Origin: a bacterium HR27
Lineage (GTDB): Bacteria; Chloroflexota; Chloroflexia; Thermomicrobiales; Thermomicrobiaceae
Assembly: GCA_002898975.1 (NCBI GenBank)
Contig: BEID01000095.1
Coordinates: forward strand, 1-6,074
Reading direction: 5' to 3'
DNA: 6,074 nt
Program-made: the position numbers and the translations under genes
In this document: piece by piece, positions 1 through 5,697 of the stretch
Layout of the letters: each line of letters begins with the position of its first letter
Position numbering within the stretch: the first letter of the stretch is position 1
Notes under the pieces: generated by a model
Told to the model about the DNA's origin: nothing
Database searches by the model: none
What the model saw: only the letters and a program-made list of their open reading frames with translations

Positions 1-818
1 AATACGAGCAGATCTATCCAGTACTGCGACCGCTCACAGCTGACACACCGGTAGCGCTCGAGGTGCGCGATCTGCGCACCGCGCATGGCCTCCGCAACGT
101 CAGCTTCTCGCTGCGCGCGGGAGAGATCCTCGGCGTCGGCGGACTCATCGGTTCGGGGAAGAACCTGCTCGGTCGTGCCCTGGTCGGCCTCGAGCGCGTG
201 ACCGGCGGCGAGATCCGAGTCGGTGGCACTCCGATCACGCTGGACGAGGTCACCCCGCACCGGATGCTCGAGCGCGGGCTCATGTACTTCCCAGCCGATC
301 GCCGCAACGAGGGGCTCCTCACCAACCGTCCGGTCCTCGAGAACATGACGATCGCTGCCCTGGAGCGATTCGAGGTCCTCGCAGCACTGCTCGACAAACG
401 GCGCGAGCGCCGGTCCGTGCTGGACTTCATCCAGCGTCTCGCGATCTCGCCCCCGAATCCGGATATGCGTGTCCGGAACCTTTCTGGTGGTAACCAGCAG
501 AAGGTCGCGCTCGCGCGTGGCCTGATCCGGGATACACGCGTCTTCGTCCTGGACGAACCGACTCAGGGCATCGACGTGGGAGCGAAAATCGCGATCTACG
601 AACTTCTCCACGAGCTCGCGCGCCAGGGCGCAGCGATCCTCTTCATCACGTCCGACATGCTGGAACTCCTGCATGTCTGTCACCGCATCGCGGTGATGTT
701 CCAAGGGGAACTCGTCGCGCTCCTGACACACGAAGAAGCGACGGAAGAGCGGTTACTGCAGTACTACTTCGGGCACCTGCGAGAGGAGGTCGGACGAACC
801 GGTGTCGACGCCGCGTGA
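1..818 (+). CDS. Ribose-type (CUT2) ABC transporter ATP-binding protein, C-terminal half (5' partial)
   Basis: This is the second nucleotide-binding domain of an RbsA/MglA-type ATPase, which couples ATP hydrolysis to import through the permease encoded next. The frame is open to the left edge, so the gene starts outside the window; full-length family members have about 500 residues in two ABC domains, and about 270 are seen here. Visible motifs are a Walker A-like GLIGSGKN (141-164), a PADRRNEGL block matching the family's 'PEDRKxEGL', the family-typical signature LSGGNQQKV (from 480), Walker B VFVLDEP (540-560) and TQGIDVGAK just after it. In most second domains of this family the Walker A is degenerate, often with Arg for Lys; here the Lys is present but the following Ser/Thr is Asn. 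The stop overlaps the permease start by 17 bp, which points to translational coupling. The family call is firm; the substrate cannot be read from this domain. Confidence 0.93.
   Translation, partial: YEQIYPVLRPLTADTPVALEVRDLRTAHGLRNVSFSLRAGEILGVGGLIGSGKNLLGRALVGLERVTGGEIRVGGTPITLDEVTPHRMLERGLMYFPADRRNEGLLTNRPVLENMTIAALERFEVLAALLDKRRERRSVLDFIQRLAISPPNPDMRVRNLSGGNQQKVALARGLIRDTRVFVLDEPTQGIDVGAKIAIYELLHELARQGAAILFITSDMLELLHVCHRIAVMFQGELVALLTHEEATEERLLQYYFGHLREEVGRTGVDAA
784..790 (+). promoter_or_regulatory. Shine-Dalgarno site for the permease, inside the ATPase gene
   Basis: AGGAGGT lies 11 nt upstream of GTG at 802 and within the end of the ATPase reading frame. It favours GTG 802 as the permease start over the in-frame GTG at 820, which would be 29 nt away. 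Confidence 0.7.
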
Positions 819-1809
819 AGTGACAACAGGACGATTCGCACCGGCAGGGCGCTTGGTTCGAATCCGCGGAGTCGTCGAGCAACTCGGACTCTTGCCGGTC
901 CTGCTCATCTTGCTTCTCCTCTTCTTCTCGATCGCGTCACCGAACTTCTTTACGCGAGCCAATCTTTCTACGATCCTGACCCAGGCACTGTTCCTGATCA
1001 TCGTGTCGGTCGCCCAGACGCTCGTACTGCTGACAGGCGGCTTCGACCTCTCCATGGGCTCGTCGATCGCACTCGTGAGCATCGTCGTCGGCTTACAACT
1101 TCTCGACCATCCCGACGCGCCAGCGACTGGACTCCTGATCGCGACGGTAGTCGCGATCGCGGTGGCGACCGGGATCGGTGCACTCAACGGACTGTTCGTC
1201 TCGCTCTTCCGCGTGCCACCCTTCATCGTCACACTGGCCATGATGACCGCTGTGTCCGGTCTCGCTCTCAAAATCTCGGGTGGCGTGCCGGTCTTCGGGC
1301 TACCTGGGTATTTCGCGAACACACTCTATGTCGGGAAGGTGCTCGGTATTCCCGTACCGTGGCTCGTGACAATTCTCGTCCTGGCGATCATGTACCTCGT
1401 CCTGCACTGGACGCGCTTCGGTCGGTACTGGTACGCGATCGGGAGTAACGCCGAGGCAGCTCGGCTCTCGGGGATCTCGGTCCGGCTGTACCTGTTCCTG
1501 GCCTACACGATTGCCGGTGTGCTGGTGGGAATCGCTGGGCTTCTTTTGACAGCACGAGTCGGATCGGGTGAACCGACGCTTGGCGCCAATTTCCCGCTGG
1601 AATCGATTGCTGCCGCAGTGCTCGGCGGTGTGTCGATTCGTGGTGGGGAGGGAAATCTCTTCGGAGCCGCCCTCGGTGCCATCTTCCTGGTCATGTTGCG
1701 GAACGGCATGGATATCATGGGGGTGAGCACTTACACACAGATGATCATCACTGGTGGGTTACTGGTTCTCGCAGTGATCATCGATAACTGGGTACATCGC
1801 GAGCGGTAA
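802..1809 (+). CDS. Ribose-type ABC transporter permease (RbsC family)
   Basis: This 335-residue inner-membrane permease belongs to the BPD_transp_2 (RbsC/XylH-like) family, whose usual length is 310-350, so it looks complete. Hydrophobic segments fill most of the protein: about 29-47, 60-78, 85-101, 111-130, 140-157, 184-202, 231-250, 266-300 and 312-327. Family hallmarks are GGFDLSMGS near residues 79-87, VPPFIVTL at 138-145, the cytoplasmic loop TRFGRYWYAIGSNAEAARLSGI region at 204-225, thought to contact the ATPase, and the glycine-rich VLGGVSIRGGEGN at 273-285. The start is GTG with a good Shine-Dalgarno site, and the gene overlaps the ATPase gene by 17 bp. Only one permease is visible, as in ribose/xylose systems; nucleoside importers of this class usually have two. 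The periplasmic binding protein is not in the window and probably lies upstream. Substrate unknown; the downstream enzymes suggest something other than, or a derivative of, a plain sugar. Confidence 0.93.
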   Translation: MSTPREVTTGRFAPAGRLVRIRGVVEQLGLLPVLLILLLLFFSIASPNFFTRANLSTILTQALFLIIVSVAQTLVLLTGGFDLSMGSSIALVSIVVGLQLLDHPDAPATGLLIATVVAIAVATGIGALNGLFVSLFRVPPFIVTLAMMTAVSGLALKISGGVPVFGLPGYFANTLYVGKVLGIPVPWLVTILVLAIMYLVLHWTRFGRYWYAIGSNAEAARLSGISVRLYLFLAYTIAGVLVGIAGLLLTARVGSGEPTLGANFPLESIAAAVLGGVSIRGGEGNLFGAALGAIFLVMLRNGMDIMGVSTYTQMIITGGLLVLAVIIDNWVHRER

Positions 1810-1827
1810 AGGGAAGGAGGAGGTCGC

Positions 1828-2076
1828 ATGGCTGAGCACACGATCAAATCACCGTTGCCAGGCATTTTCTACCGTCGCCCGAGCCCGGACGCGGAACCGT
1901 TCGTCAAGGAAGGTGACACGATTGCGCCCGGAACCGTGATCGGCCTCGTCGGGGTGATGAAGACGTTCCACCAGATCACCTCCGATGTCGGCGGAAAGGT
2001 CGTGCGGTTTCTCGTCGAGAACGAGGAAGCGATCCGTCCTGGCCAGCCGATCGCCGTCGTCAGCGACGAAGCCTGA
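1828..2076 (+). CDS. Small biotin carboxyl carrier protein (BCCP-like biotinyl domain)
   Basis: This 82-residue protein is a bare biotinyl/lipoyl domain, without the Pro/Ala-rich N-terminal extension of acetyl-CoA carboxylase AccB (about 150 residues). It opens with IKSPLPGIFYRRPSPD, holds the GDTIAPGTVIGLV strand before the attachment turn, and ends in the GKVVRFLVENEEAIRPGQPIAVV half expected of the fold. The predicted attachment residue is Lys45 (codon 1960-1962) in VMKTF. The usual Glu of the E-x-M-K motif is Gly42, codon GGG, one base from GAG. The start ATG follows AAGGAGG by 7 nt. It sits directly ahead of the KipI/KipA-like subunits, as biotin carriers do in clusters that pair carboxylase parts with PxpABC-like proteins. 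By inference it carries carboxybiotin between a biotin carboxylase, not seen here, and the PxpB/PxpC-like carboxyltransferase. Lipoylation is less likely because Met precedes the Lys and bioY is in the operon. Confidence 0.88.
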   Translation: MAEHTIKSPLPGIFYRRPSPDAEPFVKEGDTIAPGTVIGLVGVMKTFHQITSDVGGKVVRFLVENEEAIRPGQPIAVVSDEA

Positions 2077-2109
2077 GGTCCCGGTGACCAACGGAAGGAG
2101 CACACAGTC

Positions 2110-3102
2110 ATGACCGGGCACATGACCCACCCCTCAGGAGTGATTCTCGCGAGTTTTCCTGAACGCAACGGCCGACCGAGCGTCGTCTACCGCAATGCCG
2201 GCGACAGTTTCCTCCTCGTCGAGTTCGGCGAGATGGTCTTCGACCTGACGATGAGCTTCCGCGTGCTCGGACTCGACGATGCGATCAAGCGCAATCGACC
2301 AGCTGGGTTGATCGAGACGATTCCCGCCTTGCGGAGCATTCTGATCAATTACGACTGCCGCCAGATTTCGGTGCGAGACATCATCGACTTCGTCGAAGAA
2401 CAGTACGAGCATCTGCCTCCCTTCGAAAACCTCGTCGTCCCGAGCCGGATCGTCGAACTCCCGATCGCTTTCGACGACAAGTGGACGCGCGAGGCGATCG
2501 CCCGCTATGTCCAGTACCAGCGAGCCGACGCTCCAAACGTCATCGACGGCACGAATTCGAAGTATGCGGCCATGTACAACGGACTCCGTGACGAGGAGGA
2601 ATTCTTCAGTTACATCATGGCGACCGACTGGTGGAACGCCGCGCTCGGCTTCTTCCCGGGTCTACCGTTCGCCTATCCGCTCGACCCCCGATACGCGGTC
2701 GTGTTGCCCAAGTACAACCCGACACGTCACTGGACACCAGCTGGAACTGTCGGCATCGCTGGGCCATGTCTTGCGATCTATCCCGTTGAGTCAGCCGGTG
2801 GGTACCAGATCTTCGGCCATACTGTCCCCATTTATGACCCGCAGCAGCGGAACCCGGCTTTCCGCGAAAGCCCAGTTCTCCTCCGTCCAGGTGACCGGTT
2901 GCGCTTCCGCCCGCGGGTGACCGACGAGGAACTCGAGGCAATGATCCAAGCGGTCTACGACGGCACGTACCAGTACCAGATCGACGAGACAGCGACCTTC
3001 GATGTCGGCGCTTATCTCCGCTTCCTCAAGGAAGTGGAGCCCGAAGCGGAGGCGTTCCGGCGTCGTCAGGCCGAGGCAGCTGCTCGCGTTCCGGTTCCGT
3101 GA
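2110..3102 (+). CDS. pxpB: KipI/PxpB-family subunit, urea-carboxylase-like (5-oxoprolinase or carboxyltransferase subunit)
   Basis: This is an allophanate-hydrolase-subunit-1 (KipI/PxpB) family protein, acting in the cytoplasm as a complex with the KipA-type protein encoded next. At 330 residues it is about 100 longer than E. coli PxpB. The N-terminal part (24-95) has AGDSFLLVEFG, FRVLGLDDAI and a conserved-looking RSILINYD. The core has LDPRY at 191-195, KYNPTRHWTPAG at 201-212, VGIAG at 214-218 and SAGGYQIFGHT at 228-238. KYNP-x-R-x-WTP, GGYQ and the tail VLLRPGDRLRFRPRVTDEEL (257-275) recall the urea carboxylase carboxyltransferase region, while VGIAG and IYP recall PxpB. Residues 140-180 form an insert with Trp/Phe-rich text, and 303-330 a charged C-terminal helix. 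ATG 2110 follows GGAAGGAG at 9 nt; a second in-frame ATG at 2122 is less well placed. The gene symbol is a family label; 5-oxoproline as substrate is not shown. Confidence 0.85.
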   Translation: MTGHMTHPSGVILASFPERNGRPSVVYRNAGDSFLLVEFGEMVFDLTMSFRVLGLDDAIKRNRPAGLIETIPALRSILINYDCRQISVRDIIDFVEEQYEHLPPFENLVVPSRIVELPIAFDDKWTREAIARYVQYQRADAPNVIDGTNSKYAAMYNGLRDEEEFFSYIMATDWWNAALGFFPGLPFAYPLDPRYAVVLPKYNPTRHWTPAGTVGIAGPCLAIYPVESAGGYQIFGHTVPIYDPQQRNPAFRESPVLLRPGDRLRFRPRVTDEELEAMIQAVYDGTYQYQIDETATFDVGAYLRFLKEVEPEAEAFRRRQAEAAARVPVP

Positions 3103-3118
3103 TGCACGCCAGAACGTA

Positions 3119-3125
3119 GGGAAGG
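3119..3125 (+). promoter_or_regulatory. Shine-Dalgarno site for the KipA/PxpC-like gene
   Basis: GGGAAGG lies 11 nt before ATG 3137 and 5 nt before the in-frame GTG 3131. The frame is open back to 3002, but the upstream part overlaps the previous gene and reads unlike family proteins, which begin near M-[IL]-E-V. ATG 3137 is therefore preferred. Confidence 0.55.
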
Positions 3126-3136
3126 TTGGTGTGACC

Positions 3137-4129
3137 ATGCTCGAGGTACGGAACGGCGGGTTCGAAACGACGGTGCAGGACTATCCAGGCCGGATCGGGA
3201 TGTTGTCTCTTGGCTTCGCCCCAGCAGGGCCGATGGACGACTACGCGTTCCGCTTCGCCAACGTGCTGGTCGGGAATCCACCCGGCGCAGCTGGTCTGGA
3301 GATCACCGCTGGCGGCCTGGTCGTCGCGTTTCACGACGAGCGAGCCATCGCCATCTGCGGCGCCGACATGGGTGCCCGACTCAACGGCCAGCCGATCGAA
3401 CTCTGGCGCAGTTACCTGGTGCGAGCCGGTGATGTCCTGGAGTTCGACTATCTCCAGGGGGCAGGCTTCCGCACCTACCTGGCGGTGAGCGGCGGGATCG
3501 ATGTCCCGCCCGTCCTCGGCAGCCGAGCGACCTATCTGCCGGGTGCGATCGGCGGTCTCGAGGGACGCAAGCTGCGGGAGGGTGATCGCTTACCGCTCGG
3601 TGAGCCGACTACCGACCCGGCCCAGGCAGCCGGTCGGAGAGTTCCGGCCTCGCTGGTACCCGCCTACCCGGGCTACAACGAGGTCTGGGAAGTCGAAGCG
3701 ACGCGTGGCCCGCAGGCCGATCCCGATTACATGACGGCCGAGGACATGGCGTTCTTCTTCTCGCACCAGTGGAAACTCGATGCCGCGTCGAACCGTACCG
3801 GTTACCGGCTGGATATCCACAAGTGGCAATGGGCTCGGACATCCGGCGGGGCCGGTGGCGGACACCCGTCGAATATTCTCGACAACGGTTACCCAGTCGG
3901 TGCCGTGAACGTCTGCGGTGACCAGCCGATCATTCTTTGCATCGATGGGCCAACGCTGGGCGGTTTCATCTGCAACGCTGTGGTCGCGAAGGCCGCGATG
4001 TGGAAGCTGGGCCAGATGGTTCCCGGCTGGAGCTACATCCGCTTCAAGGAAGTCACGCTCGACGAGGCGATCGCGCTGGTGAAGAAGCAAGACGAGACGA
4101 TCCACGAGAGCAACCTCGAAAGGAGCTGA
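3137..4129 (+). CDS. pxpC: KipA/PxpC-family subunit, urea-carboxylase-like (5-oxoprolinase or carboxyltransferase subunit)
   Basis: This 330-residue protein belongs to the allophanate-hydrolase-subunit-2 (KipA/PxpC) family, the partner of the preceding KipI-like subunit. The N-terminal half has TTVQDYPGRIGMLSLGFAPAGPMDDYAFRFAN (11-42), VGNPPGAAGLEIT (45-57), the YLAVSGGIDVPPVLGSRATY stretch (114-133) and GREGD-like KLREGDRLPLG (145-155). The C-terminal half has NRTGYRL (219-225), WAR (232-234), GGGHPSNILDNGYPVGAVNV (240-259) and DGPTLGGFICNAVVAKAAMWKLGQM (270-294). HPSNI-x-D, the IL-x-x-DGP-[ST]-LGGF run and WKLGQ closely recall the urea carboxylase carboxyltransferase region, more than PxpC of E. 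coli. Length is normal for the family with ATG 3137; the open frame extends upstream but seems non-coding. Its last codons contain the Shine-Dalgarno site (AGGAG, 4121-4125) of the LamB gene only 3 bp downstream, so the two are probably translated together. Family firm; exact reaction inferred. Confidence 0.87.
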   Translation: MLEVRNGGFETTVQDYPGRIGMLSLGFAPAGPMDDYAFRFANVLVGNPPGAAGLEITAGGLVVAFHDERAIAICGADMGARLNGQPIELWRSYLVRAGDVLEFDYLQGAGFRTYLAVSGGIDVPPVLGSRATYLPGAIGGLEGRKLREGDRLPLGEPTTDPAQAAGRRVPASLVPAYPGYNEVWEVEATRGPQADPDYMTAEDMAFFFSHQWKLDAASNRTGYRLDIHKWQWARTSGGAGGGHPSNILDNGYPVGAVNVCGDQPIILCIDGPTLGGFICNAVVAKAAMWKLGQMVPGWSYIRFKEVTLDEAIALVKKQDETIHESNLERS

Positions 4130-4132
4130 TCC

Positions 4133-4906
4133 ATGGCCCGCGTCATCGACATCAACTGCGACATGGGCGAAAGCTTCGGCCGTTGGACACTCGGCAACGA
4201 CGCAGCACTGATGCCGTACATCACCTCGGCGAACATCGCCTGCGGCTGGCACGCCGGCGATCCGGCTGTGATGCGCCAGACGGTCGAACTCGCCGTCGCA
4301 CACGGTGTCGGAATCGGTGCGCACGTCGGTTTTCCCGACCTGCTGGGTTTCGGTCGCCGACGCATCGACGTCACCCCACAGGAGGTTTATGACTATACTT
4401 TGTACCAGACCGGAGCACTGCAAGCCTTCGCCCATGCAGCTGGCTCGCGGCTCCAGCACGTGAAGCCACACGGAGCGTTCTACGTCATGTGCTCGCAGAA
4501 CGAGGAACTCTGCGAAGCGCTCTGTCGGGCGATCAAGGCACTCGGTAATGGAATCGCGCTCGTGATGATGGGCGACATCGCTCCGCGTGTCGCTGCCTCG
4601 GTCGGTATCCCGATGGCACGCGAGGGCTACATCGATCTGAACTACAACCGGCAGGGGCAACTGGTGCTCGAGCGCCGCAAGCAGGCCTGGGACCCTGAGG
4701 AAGTCGCCCGACGCGCCGTGGAGCTCGTCCTTCACGGTCGCATCCCGACGATCGAGGGTGAGACGCTCCAGGCCGAGGTGGAGACGATCTGTATCCACGG
4801 AGACGCGCCGAACGCGCCAGAAATCGCCCAGCGCGTACGGCAACGCCTCGAGGAGGCCGGCGTGACTGTGCGACCACTCGGATCCGGCCTGCCCGCCTCG
4901 TCATAG
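4133..4906 (+). CDS. pxpA: LamB/YcsF (PxpA) family protein, divergent subtype
   Basis: This 257-residue cytoplasmic protein is close to the 244-255 residues usual for LamB/YcsF proteins, which form the A subunit of ATP-dependent 5-oxoprolinase with PxpB and PxpC. It begins with the family's DINCDMGES (6-14) and has SANIACGWHAGDP (32-44), IGAHVGFPDLLGFGRR (61-76), TLYQTGAL (89-96), VKPHGAFY (110-117) and the late CIHGDAPNA (220-228). Asp, His and Lys residues in these blocks are those conserved across the family. The block usually read as EVFADRxY is EGYIDLNY here (164-171), keeping the Asp and Tyr but losing the Arg. Met/Leu-rich 142-150 follows the family pattern. ATG 4133 follows AGGAG by 7 nt. 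Context with a biotin carrier and urea-carboxylase-like subunits suggests it hydrolyses or activates a lactam or amide that may not be 5-oxoproline. Family is certain; substrate is open. Confidence 0.9.
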   Translation: MARVIDINCDMGESFGRWTLGNDAALMPYITSANIACGWHAGDPAVMRQTVELAVAHGVGIGAHVGFPDLLGFGRRRIDVTPQEVYDYTLYQTGALQAFAHAAGSRLQHVKPHGAFYVMCSQNEELCEALCRAIKALGNGIALVMMGDIAPRVAASVGIPMAREGYIDLNYNRQGQLVLERRKQAWDPEEVARRAVELVLHGRIPTIEGETLQAEVETICIHGDAPNAPEIAQRVRQRLEEAGVTVRPLGSGLPASS

Positions 4907-4954
4907 GCTCCACGCGTATGTTATGCCGGAGGATTTTTGGGAAGGGGGTAATAG

Positions 4955-5566
4955 ATGGCCTCGGTCGTGCTGGTGGATGCAGCGGTTCCGCGTCCCTGGC
5001 GAGCGACGACGGCAGCCCGGCTGGCGACGAACATCGTGCTCATCGTCGCCGGAAGCGTGCTCACGGCGCTCGCCGCGCGGATCGCGATCCCGTTGCCGTT
5101 CAGCCCGGTCCCGATCACCGGGCAGACCTTTGCCGTCCTGCTGGTCGGTGCAGCGCTCGGCAGCCGGCGCGGCGCTGCCAGCATGGCACTCTACGTCGCT
5201 GAAGGCCTCGCCGGATTGCCGGTCTTCGCCGGTGGTACCGCCGGACCGAGCGTGCTGCTCGGCCCGACCGGCGGGTACCTCATCGGCTTCATCGCCGCTG
5301 CCTTCGTCACCGGCTGGCTGGCCGAGCGTGGCTGGGACCGCCGCCCGTTGACGACCGCGCTGGCGATGGTGCTCGGGAACGTCGTGATCTATCTCTTCGG
5401 CGTCTCCTGGCTCAGCGTGTTCGTCGGTGTCGCGAAGGCACCGCTCCTTGGCATGATTCCCTTCTTGCCGGGCGACCTCCTCAAGATCGTGCTCGCCACG
5501 ATCGCCCTGCCCGGCGCTTGGTGGATCCTGCGCCGCACCGGTCTGGGTGAGACCACACTCCGCTAG
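4955..5566 (+). CDS. bioY: Biotin transporter substrate-binding component BioY
   Basis: BioY is the membrane S component that binds biotin in ECF-type importers and can also appear without a dedicated ATPase. The 203 residues are within the usual 180-210. Recognisable family text is IPLPFSPVPITGQTFAVLL (45-63), LGSRRGAASMALYVAEGLAGLPVFAGG (68-94), GPTGGYLIGF (103-112), LGNVVIYLFGVSWL (140-153) and PFLPGDLLKIVLA (169-181). Hydrophobic helices are about 24-41, 57-68, 107-121, 134-150 and 173-191. ATG 4955 follows AAGGGGGT at 5 nt and is preceded in frame by a stop, so no longer start is possible. It lies 48 bp after the LamB gene, with no hairpin between, so it probably shares the transcript. 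No EcfA or EcfT (BioM/BioN) gene follows. Its place beside a biotin carrier protein suggests that it feeds biotin to the enzymes of this operon. Confidence 0.95.
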   Translation: MASVVLVDAAVPRPWRATTAARLATNIVLIVAGSVLTALAARIAIPLPFSPVPITGQTFAVLLVGAALGSRRGAASMALYVAEGLAGLPVFAGGTAGPSVLLGPTGGYLIGFIAAAFVTGWLAERGWDRRPLTTALAMVLGNVVIYLFGVSWLSVFVGVAKAPLLGMIPFLPGDLLKIVLATIALPGAWWILRRTGLGETTLR

Positions 5567-5697
5567 TGCGGCACGAAAACACGCGCGACCGCTCGCTGGC
5601 CGGCCCCACTGTGGGGCCGGCCAGCCGTTTCTCCAGCCCACGGTATGCGCCGAGTTCGTGCTATGAGACAGCGCCTCTCGAGGAGGATTCACGCCCG
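5567..5697. other. Intergenic gap between convergent genes
   Basis: The 131 bp between the bioY stop and the stop of the minus-strand gene hold the hairpin described at 5595-5625. I see no coding sequence, RNA gene or promoter in the rest. An AGGAGG at 5682-5687 is not followed by a convincing plus-strand start. Confidence 0.6.
5595..5631 (+). terminator. Strong GC-rich hairpin, probable intrinsic terminator after bioY
   Basis: The arms 5595-5608 and 5612-5625 are perfectly complementary (14 bp, nearly all G/C) around a 3-nt loop, and the next base step is also symmetric. The stem starts 29 bp after the bioY stop. It is followed by CCGTTTCTC, a short and imperfect T run, so termination on the plus strand is likely but not textbook. 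On the minus strand the stem is followed by no T run close by (a TTTT lies about 16 nt beyond), so help for the convergent gene is only possible. Confidence 0.75.

Noticed and set aside
3002..3136. An upstream extension of the PxpC frame giving 375 residues
   Set aside because: It overlaps the end of the PxpB gene by about 100 bp, reads as basic low-complexity text, and family proteins start at the M-L-E-V of ATG 3137, which has a Shine-Dalgarno site.
3590..4843. A 417-codon open frame on the minus strand across the PxpC and PxpA genes
   Set aside because: It lies fully antisense to two clearly recognised protein families and its translation shows no family motif. Long antisense frames are common in GC-rich codon-biased genes.
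4907..4954. A possible biotin operator or riboswitch ahead of bioY
   Set aside because: The 48-bp gap is too short for a typical riboswitch, and I see no clear inverted repeat matching a BirA or BioR site.
4901..5692. A 263-codon minus-strand frame across bioY
   Set aside because: It is antisense to bioY, runs through the terminator hairpin, and its translation is a hydrophilic Arg/Glu/Asp/Gly-rich sequence typical of a shadow frame.
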